Below, one piece after another: positions 51,135-60,741 of a stretch of 64,000 nucleotides of DNA. The DNA is from Spirosoma aerolatum (lineage in GTDB: Bacteria > Bacteroidota > Bacteroidia > Cytophagales > Spirosomataceae): positions 6,085,501 through 6,149,500 of the forward strand of contig NZ_CP020104.1 in assembly GCF_002056795.1 (NCBI RefSeq), written 5' to 3'. The notes below the pieces were generated by a model. It was not told where the DNA came from, searched no databases, and saw only the letters and a program-made list of their open reading frames with translations. The first letter of the stretch is position 1. Each line of letters opens with the position of its first letter. The position numbers and the translations under genes were made by a program.

Positions 51135-52466
51135 TTAGATATACTGATTGATAATGCTTTCGAGCCACTCCTGCTTGCCGCTACGCATCTGTGGTTCGCC
51201 ATTTTCCAGCGTATAAGCGCGTAAGTCTTCCAGTGTCAGCGTTCCTTCTTCAAAGGCTTTACCCTGACCACTATCGAATGATGCATACCGTTCTGCCCGG
51301 AATTTGAGGTAATCAGACTCTTTCAGAATGGCATCGGCAGCGATAAACGCACGGGCAAAGGCATCCATACCGCTAATGTGCGCAATGAACAGATCCTCTA
51401 CATCGGTTGAATTCCGGCGTACTTTCGCATCGAAGTTGATACCACCGGGCTTGATCCCACCGGCCTGCTGAATCACCAAAGCGGCTTCAACGAGTTCGTA
51501 AATGTTGATTGGGAACTGGTCGGTATCCCAGCCATTCTGGTAGTCACCCCGGTTGGCGTCGATGCTTCCCAGCATACCCGCATCGGCAGCTACCTGCAAC
51601 TCGTGGTCGAAGGTATGGCCCGCCAGGGTTGCGTGGTTCACTTCAATATTCAGTTGGAAGTCTTTATCAAGTCCGTATTGGCGCAGGAAACCAATAACCG
51701 TAGCAGCATCGTAATCGTACTGATGCTTGGTGGGCTCCATTGGCTTTGGCTCGATGAAGAAGGTACCTGTAAAGCCTTGCTTACGGGCATAGTCCCGGGC
51801 AATGGTCAGAAAGCGAGCCAGGTGCTCTACTTCCCGTTTCATGTTGGTGTTCAACAACGACATATAGCCTTCGCGACCACCCCAGAATACGTAGTTCTCA
51901 CCACCCAGCGCAATAGTTGCATCAATGGCATTCTTCACTTGTGTACCTGCATAGGCCAATACGGAAAAATCAGGATTCGTTGATGCACCGTTCATATAAC
52001 GGGGATTCGAGAATACGTTGGCTGTTCCCCAAAGCAATTTCACCCCACTGGCGGCCTGTTTCTGCTTGCCATAGTCAACAATAGTTTGCAGGCGTTTTTC
52101 GTATTCTGCCGCCGACGAACCTTCATCAACCAGATCAATGTCGTGGAAGCAATAGTAAGGAGCGTCGATTTTGGTAAAGAATTCAAAAGCCGCGTCCATT
52201 TTGAGCTTGGCCCGTACATTGGCGTCGCTATCCTGATCCCAGGGAAATACGCGCGTACCGGGGCCAAAGGGATCGCCACCCGTTCCGCAGAAGGTATGCC
52301 AGTAGCTGATTGCAAAGCGCAATTGCTCCCGTAATGATTTGCCGTTTATGATCAGTTCGGGATTATACCATTTAAAAGCTAAGGGATTTTTGGATTTGGG
52401 GCCTTCGTAGGCAATAGCGCCAATACCTTTGAAAAACTCCTGGTCGCCAAGCGTGATGTTCGACAT
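51135..52466 (-). CDS. xylA: Xylose isomerase
   Basis: XylA converts D-xylose to D-xylulose using two divalent metals. The 443-residue protein is full length and contains [13 protein letters not shown] (catalytic His and neighbouring acids), [43 protein letters not shown] and [20 protein letters not shown], all standard for the class II enzyme. No xylulokinase gene lies in view. A large palindrome 56 nt upstream is the likely operator. Confidence 0.97.
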   Translation of the reverse strand: MSNITLGDQEFFKGIGAIAYEGPKSKNPLAFKWYNPELIINGKSLREQLRFAISYWHTFCGTGGDPFGPGTRVFPWDQDSDANVRAKLKMDAAFEFFTKIDAPYYCFHDIDLVDEGSSAAEYEKRLQTIVDYGKQKQAASGVKLLWGTANVFSNPRYMNGASTNPDFSVLAYAGTQVKNAIDATIALGGENYVFWGGREGYMSLLNTNMKREVEHLARFLTIARDYARKQGFTGTFFIEPKPMEPTKHQYDYDAATVIGFLRQYGLDKDFQLNIEVNHATLAGHTFDHELQVAADAGMLGSIDANRGDYQNGWDTDQFPINIYELVEAALVIQQAGGIKPGGINFDAKVRRNSTDVEDLFIAHISGMDAFARAFIAADAILKESDYLKFRAERYASFDSGQGKAFEEGTLTLEDLRAYTLENGEPQMRSGKQEWLESIINQYI

Positions 52467-52521
52467 GATTTGGAAATTGGTTAAGCGTTAATTTTCCAGC
52501 AATTTCTATAGTGTAAAATTG

Positions 52522-52566
52522 ACACTTATTTTTTAATTGTCAAAATGACAATTAAAAAATAAGTGT
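52522..52566. promoter_or_regulatory. Large palindromic operator between xylA and its putative regulator
   Basis: Two perfect 21-nt arms (52522-52542 and 52546-52566) flank AAA; the centre reads TTGTCAAAATGACAA. Another smaller dyad GTGT-N7-ACAC (52511-52525) adjoins it. The position upstream of xylA, and the adjacent NUDIX-type regulator gene, make it a probable binding site for that regulator. Confidence 0.7.
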
Positions 52567-52668
52567 TTCTGACTTATCCTGTATATGGTTGAAACATACA
52601 AGCTCGCTAGAAAGAGGCAGAAGACCCGTTGATTTTACTCTATACGCCCGAATGAAAAATGCTGACCA

Positions 52669-53376
52669 TTACAAAATGGTATCCGTATTCGGAATGAAAT
52701 TCAGGAACGAATTGGTCAATTGACCGTATTTAACCGCATCGACCTGATAATAATACGCTCCCTTTTTGGAAAAGCCCTTCTGCTTCTCATCCAATTTAAT
52801 GAGCAGTCCCGTTGAGAGGATTTTCCGGCTGAAGTTCCGTTTATCGAAGTCCGTATTGTAAATAGCGTCGTAGAGTTTCTTAAGCTGAGGGATGGTAAAT
52901 TTTTCGGGCAGGAGTTCAAACCCGATTGGATGCTGGGCTGCTTTATAGCGTAGCCGCTTGAGAGCCAGGTCGACCATATCAGCATGATCGAACAGCAGTG
53001 TAGGCAGATCGTAAATCGAAAACCAGCGTGCCTGAAACGCTTCGGACAGGTTCGATTCGTAGTCGGCTACTTTGACCAACGAGAAATAGGCAACGGAAAT
53101 GGTACGGACGATGGGATCGCGGTACGGATCGCCAAAGGCATGTAGCTGTTCGAGATACACGTTGGTCAGGCCCGTCAGTTCGAACAGAATACGGGCAGCC
53201 GCCTGTTCCAGGCTCTCTTCGGGTTGAAGCCAGCCCCCCATCAGCGACCAGGTACTCCCTTCGATGCCCCGCTTTACCAGCAATACCCGGAGACCTTCCC
53301 CATCGAAGCCAAAAATAATAGAGTCTAATGCCAGTAAATAAGGGCGCTGCTCTTTGTATTGCTCTACCATCAACAA
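52669..53376 (-). CDS. NUDIX-type transcriptional regulator (AraR/NrtR-like), probably of xylose genes
   Basis: The 235-residue protein has an N-terminal NUDIX fold (LDSIIFGFDGEGLRVLLVKR) and a C-terminal winged helix (TIPQLKKLYDAIYNTDFDKR, NFSRKILSTGLL). The catalytic box is degenerate: where enzymes have REUXEE it reads RILFEL, so it has lost catalytic acids, as in sugar-responsive NUDIX repressors such as the Bacteroides arabinose regulator AraR. Its neighbour xylA and the large palindrome between them point to control of xylose use. Ligand is inferred, not shown. Confidence 0.85.
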   Translation of the reverse strand: MLMVEQYKEQRPYLLALDSIIFGFDGEGLRVLLVKRGIEGSTWSLMGGWLQPEESLEQAAARILFELTGLTNVYLEQLHAFGDPYRDPIVRTISVAYFSLVKVADYESNLSEAFQARWFSIYDLPTLLFDHADMVDLALKRLRYKAAQHPIGFELLPEKFTIPQLKKLYDAIYNTDFDKRNFSRKILSTGLLIKLDEKQKGFSKKGAYYYQVDAVKYGQLTNSFLNFIPNTDTIL

Positions 53377-53459
53377 TGTTGTTCGATTCGGGTCGGAAGG
53401 TTTTAAACCTGCAAACTACGGAAATTTGGCGGCTTTCTTTAAAAGAAATAGCATGCAGA

Positions 53460-56378
53460 TTAATCTACCTGTCGTTTACGTTTATACTCTTTACCGATCT
53501 CAACAGAGGTTTCCTGCGTTCGATAAAAGCTTTCGGGGGGACCGAGATAAGTGGATTTTAAACCACCAACATCTACCACTACCTTTTGAAGCACTACGGC
53601 CGGGTCTACCATCCAGAATTTCAGAATGTGTTCACCGCGTTTGGCAAGTGTATGCGACGACATCAGGATACGGATATTATTCGCGACGGATTGCTCCCAA
53701 ACTTTATTCGTTTCGCCCGCATGCATATCCATCACCTGTGGTTTTTTCTCATCGAATGAGATACCGAACCGTAATCCTTTGTTCTCGTTGACATTAAGCG
53801 TTGGCGACAGGTAGGTATATACGCGAACCTGGCCTGTATCGGCGGCATAGATACGGTATTCCAGATGAGGGGTTTGAGCGCTAAGTTCTTCCTGACTGGG
53901 CGATGTAACTGGCTCAATCATCATGCCTGCCCCAGTACGACCAATATCCGGCACCGACTCCCAATGAATCGAATCGGCATGAATCGCCTTCGTATAATGA
54001 GCCGCTTCCATCGATACGTACCCATCGCTCGCCAGGAAGCCATTCATTTCGGTACGCTTCGGCCAGACAAGGTTCTCTACAACAGCCTCGATTACAATAA
54101 CCTGACTACCATTGAACCCACTAACGGTAATCGGAATCCGGTGGGTACCAATGGGCACTTTTTTCCAGTCGAGAATACTGACGGCTATCCGTTCCTGGTC
54201 CGTTATTCGACTTCCTGAAAGAACTTTCAACCAGGAAACGGGAGTCTCAATGGTACAGGTGAACGGTGTTTTTCCCCGATTGAACACGTCGAAATAAACG
54301 GATTGATTCTGGAATGAATTGATAACGGGCAACACCGGCTTTGTCGTTGCTGAAGGCCACCACTCGTCCGACCCTTCAACAGCCACGCCCATTTCGTCTG
54401 TCGTTGGATCATCCATTGTTTTTACAGCGGGCATGGTGTTTTTATCGGGCTGCTGCCAGTAGGTATAACCAATGTGCGTTTGATCCATCAGGTGGTGCCA
54501 TTTGCCGTTGGCCAAAGTATCGTTGTAGTAGCGCGTAATTTGGGCGTCGCGCTCAAATAACTCTTTAGCGCGTAATGCCAGTTGGTTCGTTAGTATTCTC
54601 CGCTGCGTGGCATACTGGCGATTTTTGGCGACGGTTACATATAGCTCATTCAGATTGGCACAGGCTCGTACCGGATGCAGCACAAGCTGATAATACGCAG
54701 CATGATAGGCCGCTGGCAAGTCGTTGTAAATCTGCTCGGCTTCCCGAAGCAACGCGTTATACTCATTCACAACGGTTTCGGCTTCGCGGTAATGGGTGAG
54801 GCTATACGTATCGGGCGAGAGTAATTCAGGCTTTCGGCGACTATTATAGCTGGTATATTTCTGAAGGATGCGCCCAATAGCCCGGGCGTGTTTCGGCCCG
54901 AACTGACACTCAGCCCATAACGACGCATACGTATCCAGCCGTTCGGCAGGCCATTGATCGGGTGCCCAGGCGTAGTCCAGAAAAAACTCAATTGGAAATT
55001 CCATTGGCTTGATATCGCCGACGTTTACAATCCAGATACGATCGACTCCATGCTCATACGCCAGATGCATCTGTTCCCAGGTACGGGCAATAGGACTGGT
55101 ATTGAGCCATTTATAGTTCCGGGGACCACCCACATAATCGAAGTGATAATAGATGCCATAGCCGCCCTGCCGGTTGGGCGAACCGACAGCGGGCAGTTTG
55201 CGAATGTTTCCCCAGTTATCGTCACAAAGGAGCAGCGTCACATCGTCGGGCACCCGCATGCCTTTGTCGTAGTACTCCTGCACTTCTTTGTACAGGGCCC
55301 ACAGCTGTGGGGTTTCAGAAGGCTCTTTACGCGTAACATCGCCAATTATTTTACGCTGATCGGAAACGATTCGCTCCAGCAACGCGATGTTACTTTCCCG
55401 ACTCATGGGTTCATCCCCATCACCCCGCATTCCGACAGAGACAATGCTTTCATTCGTTCCCATCCGCCGGATACCCTCTTTCCAGAATTCACGTAATGCT
55501 GCTTCGTTTTTCTGGTAGTTCCAGGGGCCTTTACCATAGCGTCGCCATTCGTCGTGGGCACGCATAAGGGGTTCGTGGTGGGTCGTACCAATCACAACCC
55601 CATATTCGTTGGCCAGGTATGGATTCAGGTTATCATCGTCGTAAAAAGCACTCCCCCACATGGCAGGCCAGAGGTAATTACCTTTCAGGCGAAGAATCAG
55701 TTCAAACACTTTCTCGTAGAACCGATGGTTGAAGCCACCAAATTTTTCCTTTGCCCAACCCGATAGCGCAGGGGCTTCGTCGTTGATAAAGATACCCCGG
55801 TACTTAACGGCGGGGGTTCCCTGGGTATGACGACCCGGCAGTACATACAGTGACGACTGCGGACTCACCGGAACATCGGCCCACCAGTTCCAGGGCGATA
55901 CGCCGATCTGTGCCGACAGGTCGTAAATACCATAAATGGTTCCGCGCTTATCGCTTCCGGCAATGACCAGTGCCCGATCGACACCCGGTATGGGATTTTC
56001 TACGATCTGCGTCAGAAACGTCTCCCATTTGCCGACGATACCAGTCACATCCAGTTTCTTTGCCTGAACCAGTCGGTCAATCAGGGTGCTTTTTCCTATT
56101 GTGCCAACCAGAACAATTTCTTTAGTATACAGATCTTTATCCGTCTTCAGAACGGGCAGGCTTTGGGTTACCTGGTTTACATCGGCCTGTAGGTTTTTCA
56201 GCGCCCGCACAACACCAGGATACTCGCCCGTACTGGTCATGAGTGGCGTTGCTTTTCCGTTGGCCACCAATGTAAAATGGCCTACTCCGTTCTGATTAGT
56301 CACATACACCCTGGTGTCGATAGCCAGCGTAAGTAGAGGAGACAGGCAGGCAATTAAGATGATGTAAAGGATTCGCAT
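53460..56378 (-). CDS. GH115 family glycoside hydrolase (xylan alpha-1,2-glucuronidase)
   Basis: GH115 enzymes remove (4-O-methyl-)glucuronic acid from xylan side chains. Start is set at MRILYIILIACLSPLL (56378), giving a signal peptide; the frame is open to 56417. The N-terminal domain contains RALVIAGSDKRGTIYGIYDL and GVSPWNWWADVPV; then comes YRGIFINDEAPALSGWAKEK, LRLKGNYLWPAMWGSAFYDD and GTTHHEPL, and DRIWIVNVGDIKPMEFPIEF, all family hallmarks. A C-terminal beta domain follows. It fits the nearby xylA in xylan use. Confidence 0.92.
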   Translation of the reverse strand: MRILYIILIACLSPLLTLAIDTRVYVTNQNGVGHFTLVANGKATPLMTSTGEYPGVVRALKNLQADVNQVTQSLPVLKTDKDLYTKEIVLVGTIGKSTLIDRLVQAKKLDVTGIVGKWETFLTQIVENPIPGVDRALVIAGSDKRGTIYGIYDLSAQIGVSPWNWWADVPVSPQSSLYVLPGRHTQGTPAVKYRGIFINDEAPALSGWAKEKFGGFNHRFYEKVFELILRLKGNYLWPAMWGSAFYDDDNLNPYLANEYGVVIGTTHHEPLMRAHDEWRRYGKGPWNYQKNEAALREFWKEGIRRMGTNESIVSVGMRGDGDEPMSRESNIALLERIVSDQRKIIGDVTRKEPSETPQLWALYKEVQEYYDKGMRVPDDVTLLLCDDNWGNIRKLPAVGSPNRQGGYGIYYHFDYVGGPRNYKWLNTSPIARTWEQMHLAYEHGVDRIWIVNVGDIKPMEFPIEFFLDYAWAPDQWPAERLDTYASLWAECQFGPKHARAIGRILQKYTSYNSRRKPELLSPDTYSLTHYREAETVVNEYNALLREAEQIYNDLPAAYHAAYYQLVLHPVRACANLNELYVTVAKNRQYATQRRILTNQLALRAKELFERDAQITRYYNDTLANGKWHHLMDQTHIGYTYWQQPDKNTMPAVKTMDDPTTDEMGVAVEGSDEWWPSATTKPVLPVINSFQNQSVYFDVFNRGKTPFTCTIETPVSWLKVLSGSRITDQERIAVSILDWKKVPIGTHRIPITVSGFNGSQVIVIEAVVENLVWPKRTEMNGFLASDGYVSMEAAHYTKAIHADSIHWESVPDIGRTGAGMMIEPVTSPSQEELSAQTPHLEYRIYAADTGQVRVYTYLSPTLNVNENKGLRFGISFDEKKPQVMDMHAGETNKVWEQSVANNIRILMSSHTLAKRGEHILKFWMVDPAVVLQKVVVDVGGLKSTYLGPPESFYRTQETSVEIGKEYKRKRQVD

Positions 56379-56498
56379 AAGAAACCGATCTAAAACATCC
56401 CTCCTGCCAACCGACAAGAGGGAGTCTTACGTTAACCTATGATTAAAAACTGGGTACTACTACCTCTCGGTAGCACCTAAAAGCGACTATTCGGCTAG

Positions 56499-56711
56499 TT
56501 ATAACGATAGTGCTTCATTTTTGACTATACGATTTACCGACAAGGCCTTAAAGAGTTCTACCCATTTTCGACAATAATGTAGGTCGTGGGGACAATATCT
56601 GTCAGCTTCACCCGCTTTTACAGGGAGAATAATGGGCTTGCCATGACGACTCCCAACAGTAAAAGCCATTTGTTCATCAGCACTACGCTGAGCTTCTGTA
56701 TCGGTCAACAT
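56499..56711 (-). pseudogene. Truncated, frameshifted kptA (RNA 2'-phosphotransferase) remnant
   Basis: The frame LTDTEAQRSADEQMAFTVGS then RHGKPIILPVKAGE matches the C-terminal part of KptA/Tpt1, whose consensus is HLS-x-A-x-VG-x-RHGKP-x-x-L-x-x-A. Further on, the motif ENGVWLT is recognisable only after a one-base shift: DNA reading GAA AAT GGG is followed by ELFKAL in the other frame. The N-terminal half of about 110 residues is missing. KptA removes the 2'-phosphate left by some tRNA ligation events. The remnant sits beside the left inverted repeat of the next element. The rest of the 56,418-56,855 gap holds only this and the repeat. Confidence 0.7.
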
Positions 56712-56757
56712 CAGATTGGACCAGTTAAATAACCCGTCCTGGGAAGTGTTGACCGTT

Positions 56758-56795
56758 TGTCTGATCCTGAAAATAAGTTGTCAGTTTTGGGGTGA
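56758..56795. repeat. Left 38-bp terminal inverted repeat of the two-component island
   Basis: The sequence begins TGTCTGATCCTGAAAATAAG and matches the complement of 62464-62501 at 35 of 38 positions. The two copies face each other across 5.7 kb. The TGTC start and following layout recall the ends of IS3-type insertion sequences, but I cannot name the family. Confidence 0.8.
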
Positions 56796-56855
56796 GAATT
56801 TATGGGGCATCCTTAAATATCAGGCTAAGACATCGTTAGAGCAGCGAGCACTTTT

Positions 56856-58883
56856 TTACGCAAATACCAGCCGAAATTCGGTACCGCTACCGACTCCCTG
56901 TTCCGACTCAACACTGATCTTACAGTTGATTGACCGGGCCAGGTCGCGGATGAGATGGAGGCCCAGTCCGGTTTTGCCGCTGATGGCCACGTCGCTGCTA
57001 TACAGCGCCTGTAGCTCGGTTTCCGACAGACCAGGACCATTGTCGCGGATAATCAGTACCACCCGTCCCTCCTCGCGCCGGGCCTGCCACTGAATCCGGG
57101 CGTCAGGCTGGTTTTGTAGTGCCTTGATGGCGTTGCTGGTCAGATTTTGCAGGATGGTACGCAGGTAATCTTCGTCGGTAGCTACCTGCAAACCGTCAGA
57201 CGTCTCGAAACTGAGCGGCACCTGCGTTACGCCCGCGAAGAACCGTTGCAGGTAATCGAACAGCGTCTCGACCGGCACCATTCTGACGGTGGGTTTGAAC
57301 TGCTGCATCTGGCTTTTGCTCCACAATAACATCGACTCCATCGTGTCGAGTAATCCCTCGGCGGCTTCGGTAATTTTTTGCTCGTGACGGGTGGCCAGCT
57401 CGGGGGTGAGCAGGTCGGGGCTGGTGCGTTGCAGGTGCAGAAAGTTAATCAGGTTGGCAATGGGGCTCCGCAGATCGTGGCTCAGGATCGCAAAAAAACG
57501 GGTCTTCACCTGGTTGGCTTCGTCAAGTTCCTGATTCAGATGCAGCAAGGTGGTGTTGGTCCGTTTCCGGGTCCGGCTCTGCCAATATAATAACCCCCCG
57601 ATGATCAGCAGTAAGCCCACGCAGGCCAGTAGGGCCAGTTGCTGCCGTTTCTGCCCGTCAATCGTCAACTGATTGATCTGAAGCTGTTTGTCCCGCAATT
57701 CAACTTCCCGCTTCCCTTCCAGCCCGGCAATTTTGTTTTTGGCCTCCTGCGAATACAGCGAATCCTGTACCGCCTGATACGCCCGGAAGTTTTTGTAAGC
57801 CCCTTCGTAATTCCCCGTCATCGCCTGCAATTCGGCCAGGTTCCCCCGAAAATGTGCTTGATCACCAACTTCGCCTTTGTCGGCGCTGAGCCGGATGGCT
57901 TCGGTCAGGTACTGTTCGGCCAATCGCAGGCGGGCAGACCGGCTGGTCGGCTGGACTGGGCTTTTTTGCAGCGTATCACTACGGACCAGATCCAGATAGG
58001 CGATCCCGAGGTTGGCCAGATTGCGGACGGCATCCAGATGATGCGGATTCATGTCGTCCCACAACTGTTTGGCTTTGCGTGCGTACGCAATTTTCTGGCG
58101 ATAATCCTGCTCCATCGCTACCGAGAGATTCCCGTAGGTTTTCGCCAATCCGTCAGTATTATCGACCTGTTGATGCATAGCCAGCGCCCGAAACCCGTAT
58201 TGGCGAGCCTGGGGCCAATTTTTCATCTGGGTGTAGAGGGCGGCCATGCTGGTCAGGGAAGCGGCCAGTTCGCGCCGGGCGTTGATGTCGGGGTTACGCT
58301 GGCGTTGCCGGAGGGCCAGCGCCCGTTGCCCAAACTGAAGCGCTTTGGGGAAATTTTTCTGAATACGATAGATTTCCGAAATATTATCCAGACAAAGGCT
58401 GATCAAATAAGGGTCATCGGTGGCTTCGGCGTAAGTCAGTCCCTCGAAATAGTAGCGCGTAGCAGCCGGGTAATTCGACCGAATGTTCTGTTCGGCTACT
58501 CCCAGGTTGTTGGTCGTGCCCGACAGATTCCAAGTGTCGTTTAGTTGTTTGTAAATCGCGATGGCTTTCAGCAGGTAATACCGGCAGGAGTCGTAGTTGC
58601 CTTTTTCGCTATAGGCCCGCCCTATGTATGTATTGAACACACCGATCCCTCGGGGCCAGTTCATGCTGGTGGTATGCTGCAACCCCAACCGGCTGTACTT
58701 CAACGCCTGATCGACGCTGATAAAAAACGATTCATCGGCAATCACCCGATACAGCCGGCCTTTCACCGTGTCGTTAGCTGCTCTAGGTAGTTCGGCTACC
58801 AGCGAATCGATGAGCGCGCGACCTTGCTTCTGGGCCTGGGCCGGTAGCGAAAACAGGAGGAGAATGACTAAAACACGGTTCAT
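56856..58883 (-). CDS. TPR-containing sensor histidine kinase
   Basis: The 675-residue kinase has a signal peptide (residues 1-18), a periplasmic array of TPR-type repeats (about 60-375, e.g. NLGVAEQNIRSNYPAATRYY and SLTSMAALYTQMKNWPQARQ), a coiled coil, one membrane helix (416-434), HisKA with His469 in FFAILSHDLRSPIANLINF, and an HATPase domain (NLTSNAIKAL, RDNGPGLSE, GKTGLGLHLIRDLA). It is the common Bacteroidota TPR-kinase type. The partner is the LytTR regulator just upstream in the same orientation (71 nt apart). Confidence 0.93.
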   Translation of the reverse strand: MNRVLVILLLFSLPAQAQKQGRALIDSLVAELPRAANDTVKGRLYRVIADESFFISVDQALKYSRLGLQHTTSMNWPRGIGVFNTYIGRAYSEKGNYDSCRYYLLKAIAIYKQLNDTWNLSGTTNNLGVAEQNIRSNYPAATRYYFEGLTYAEATDDPYLISLCLDNISEIYRIQKNFPKALQFGQRALALRQRQRNPDINARRELAASLTSMAALYTQMKNWPQARQYGFRALAMHQQVDNTDGLAKTYGNLSVAMEQDYRQKIAYARKAKQLWDDMNPHHLDAVRNLANLGIAYLDLVRSDTLQKSPVQPTSRSARLRLAEQYLTEAIRLSADKGEVGDQAHFRGNLAELQAMTGNYEGAYKNFRAYQAVQDSLYSQEAKNKIAGLEGKREVELRDKQLQINQLTIDGQKRQQLALLACVGLLLIIGGLLYWQSRTRKRTNTTLLHLNQELDEANQVKTRFFAILSHDLRSPIANLINFLHLQRTSPDLLTPELATRHEQKITEAAEGLLDTMESMLLWSKSQMQQFKPTVRMVPVETLFDYLQRFFAGVTQVPLSFETSDGLQVATDEDYLRTILQNLTSNAIKALQNQPDARIQWQARREEGRVVLIIRDNGPGLSETELQALYSSDVAISGKTGLGLHLIRDLARSINCKISVESEQGVGSGTEFRLVFA

Positions 58884-58954
58884 TTTTTTTCGACAGAATT
58901 TACAGGATTAACAGCCGAGTCGCCGGGCGGATGTAATCGGATAAAAAAAACTTG

Positions 58955-59668
58955 TTAATCATGTAAACCCTGTCGAAATACAGTCCGGTAACTCCGGCCG
59001 ACCGGCAACGTAAACTGGCGAACGTGAACCTGTTGGGCGTCGATCCGGTCGATGTAGTGCCGCTGTACGGCATAGCTGCGATGGATTCGCAGAAACGATT
59101 GAAACGGCTGGCTCTGTAATAGATTTCCGATGGACGACAGCACCGTATAAGGCTGGGTCGTCGTCACAATCCGCGTATAATCCTTCAACCCTTCCAGATA
59201 AATTACCTCGTGCAGATTGAGTTTGATCTGCCGATGCCCATCCTTGATAAAAATCGTGTCGGCTCCCAAACTCAGGTCAAACAGCTGGGCCTTTCGTTTC
59301 AGCTCGAAAAATTGCTCAATTCGGCTCATGGTGTGGCTGAACCGGTCGGCCCGGATGGGTTTCAGCAGGTAGTCGAACGCATCGACCGCAAAACTATCGG
59401 CGGCATAATCGGGATAGGCGGTGATAAAGACACAGATCGGCACCTGCATCAGTTGCGCCCGCAGTTCCAGCCCACTCAGGCCCGGCATATCCACGTCGAG
59501 CAGCAACACAACAACGGGCCGATCCTGCAAACAAACCAACGCGTCGGTGGCGGATTCGAACACCCCCACGACGTCGAGGGTCGGATACTGCCGGGCATGG
59601 GCCAGCGCCGTCAGCCGATCAATCTCGTTGTCATCGACAATTATACAGGGAAACGGGGGTTGCAGCAT
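58955..59668 (-). CDS. LytTR-family response regulator
   Basis: The 237-residue protein has a receiver domain with Asp58 in LLLDVDMPGLSGLEL, conserved acidic VDDNE (11-15) and Lys in YLLKPIRADRF, followed by a LytTR DNA-binding domain (FIKDGHRQIKLNLHEVIYLE, GLKDYTRIVTT, FLRIHRSYAVQRHYID). It is transcribed with the TPR kinase gene and is divergent from the lipoprotein operon, where a repeat resembling a LytTR site lies. Confidence 0.95.
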   Translation of the reverse strand: MLQPPFPCIIVDDNEIDRLTALAHARQYPTLDVVGVFESATDALVCLQDRPVVVLLLDVDMPGLSGLELRAQLMQVPICVFITAYPDYAADSFAVDAFDYLLKPIRADRFSHTMSRIEQFFELKRKAQLFDLSLGADTIFIKDGHRQIKLNLHEVIYLEGLKDYTRIVTTTQPYTVLSSIGNLLQSQPFQSFLRIHRSYAVQRHYIDRIDAQQVHVRQFTLPVGRSYRTVFRQGLHD

Positions 59669-59740
59669 GTCCAGACGGTCAGTTGACCCAAATGTAGGAG
59701 CTTTTGTAGCAACAAGTCAACTACTCGCTCAAAGCAACGG

Positions 59741-59772
59741 GTCGTTGGTCGAGTCAAACCGTCGTTAGTCGA
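59741..59772. promoter_or_regulatory. Candidate LytTR binding site: 12-bp direct repeat, 20-bp period
   Basis: GTCGTTGGTCGA (59741-59752) and GTCGTTAGTCGA (59761-59772) differ at one position and start 20 bp apart, about two helical turns. LytTR proteins bind pairs of short direct repeats with a GTT core at nearly this spacing. The site is between the regulator gene and the divergent lipoprotein gene, so it may control one or both. Confidence 0.6.
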
Positions 59773-59834
59773 TTTGGGATTGTGTAAGCCCATCCGCCCG
59801 CGCACTTTTGACTTATCAACGCTGACACTGCATC

Positions 59835-60716
59835 ATGAAAAAACTTCTGTTTTTGCTCCTGCTGGCGGGTTGTGCGCCCGGCGTGGATTCGCCCGGCGTG
59901 GATTCGCCCGGTAGCCCACAACCCGACCCGACAACACTCACTAATCCGTCCACATCTACGCTCGGAAACGGTCAGCCGGGGGTGGTGGGGCTGGCGGGTG
60001 TTGACGCCTGGGACAAACTGGCGGGTACCGAAAAGGCACGGATTAAAAACTGGAATACGCTGTTTCTGCACCAGTCGGTCGGGCAGGATCTGGAGGAAGG
60101 CGCTAAAGCCAATGGCGTGCTGTTCGAGTATTTTGGCCCGAAAGACGTAGTGGATAAAGGCGCCGAGGGCAAAGGATTACGGGGTGGGATTTTTGTCGAT
60201 GTGGGCAGAATTTCGAATGGCAATCCTTCCGAAAAAATGCGGGTCTTCAAGGAGGCCGCGCTACAGAGCAAAGCCACCCTCAAAATCGCCATTTTCAAAT
60301 TTGGTTACGCCGATATTCTGGATACCAACCGCGAATCGGTCAAGACGGCTTACAAAACGTTCGTGGAGGAGCTACGCCAGCAGATTCCGGGCCTTCGGTT
60401 TGTCCACGTAACGCCCCCACTCGTCTACGCCACCACCGCCGACGAAGGCAATGCAGCCAAAGCCAACGTGGGCCAGTGGATGCGCGATACGTTCAAAAGC
60501 ACCGATGTGATCTTCGATCTGCAAGCCATCGAAACCAACGACGGAGCCTGTCAGCAAGCCAACGTACCGCGCATTTGTCCCGACAACCGGGCCAGCATCA
60601 CCGACCCATCGGAAGTGAACGGCGTCGACAGCGACGGACAGGGCCATCTGGGCAAAAAGGCCAGCCAGCGTATTAGCAAAGCCTTTTTATACGCCATTTA
60701 TCAGGCGGGGAAATAA
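59835..60716 (+). CDS. Lipoprotein with SGNH/GDSL-hydrolase-like domain
   Basis: The 293-residue product has lipobox LAGC (Cys13), then a Pro/Ser-rich linker with two GVDSPG units, and a domain that begins NTLFLHQSVGQDLEEGAKAN, continues with FKFGYADILDTN and LRFVHVTPPLVY, and ends with DGQGHLGKKA. The order of a Ser/Gly block I, an internal block and a terminal D-x-x-H block resembles SGNH hydrolases, but the Ser is in HQSVGQD rather than the standard GDS. It is the first gene of the divergent operon. Function unknown. Confidence 0.65.
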   Translation: MKKLLFLLLLAGCAPGVDSPGVDSPGSPQPDPTTLTNPSTSTLGNGQPGVVGLAGVDAWDKLAGTEKARIKNWNTLFLHQSVGQDLEEGAKANGVLFEYFGPKDVVDKGAEGKGLRGGIFVDVGRISNGNPSEKMRVFKEAALQSKATLKIAIFKFGYADILDTNRESVKTAYKTFVEELRQQIPGLRFVHVTPPLVYATTADEGNAAKANVGQWMRDTFKSTDVIFDLQAIETNDGACQQANVPRICPDNRASITDPSEVNGVDSDGQGHLGKKASQRISKAFLYAIYQAGK

Positions 60717-60741
60717 CGTATAAACACAACAACCAGAAACT

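Noticed and set aside
57639..58544. 301-codon plus-strand frame opposite the TPR kinase
   Set aside because: The kinase is unambiguous on the minus strand; the long antisense frame follows from its high GC.
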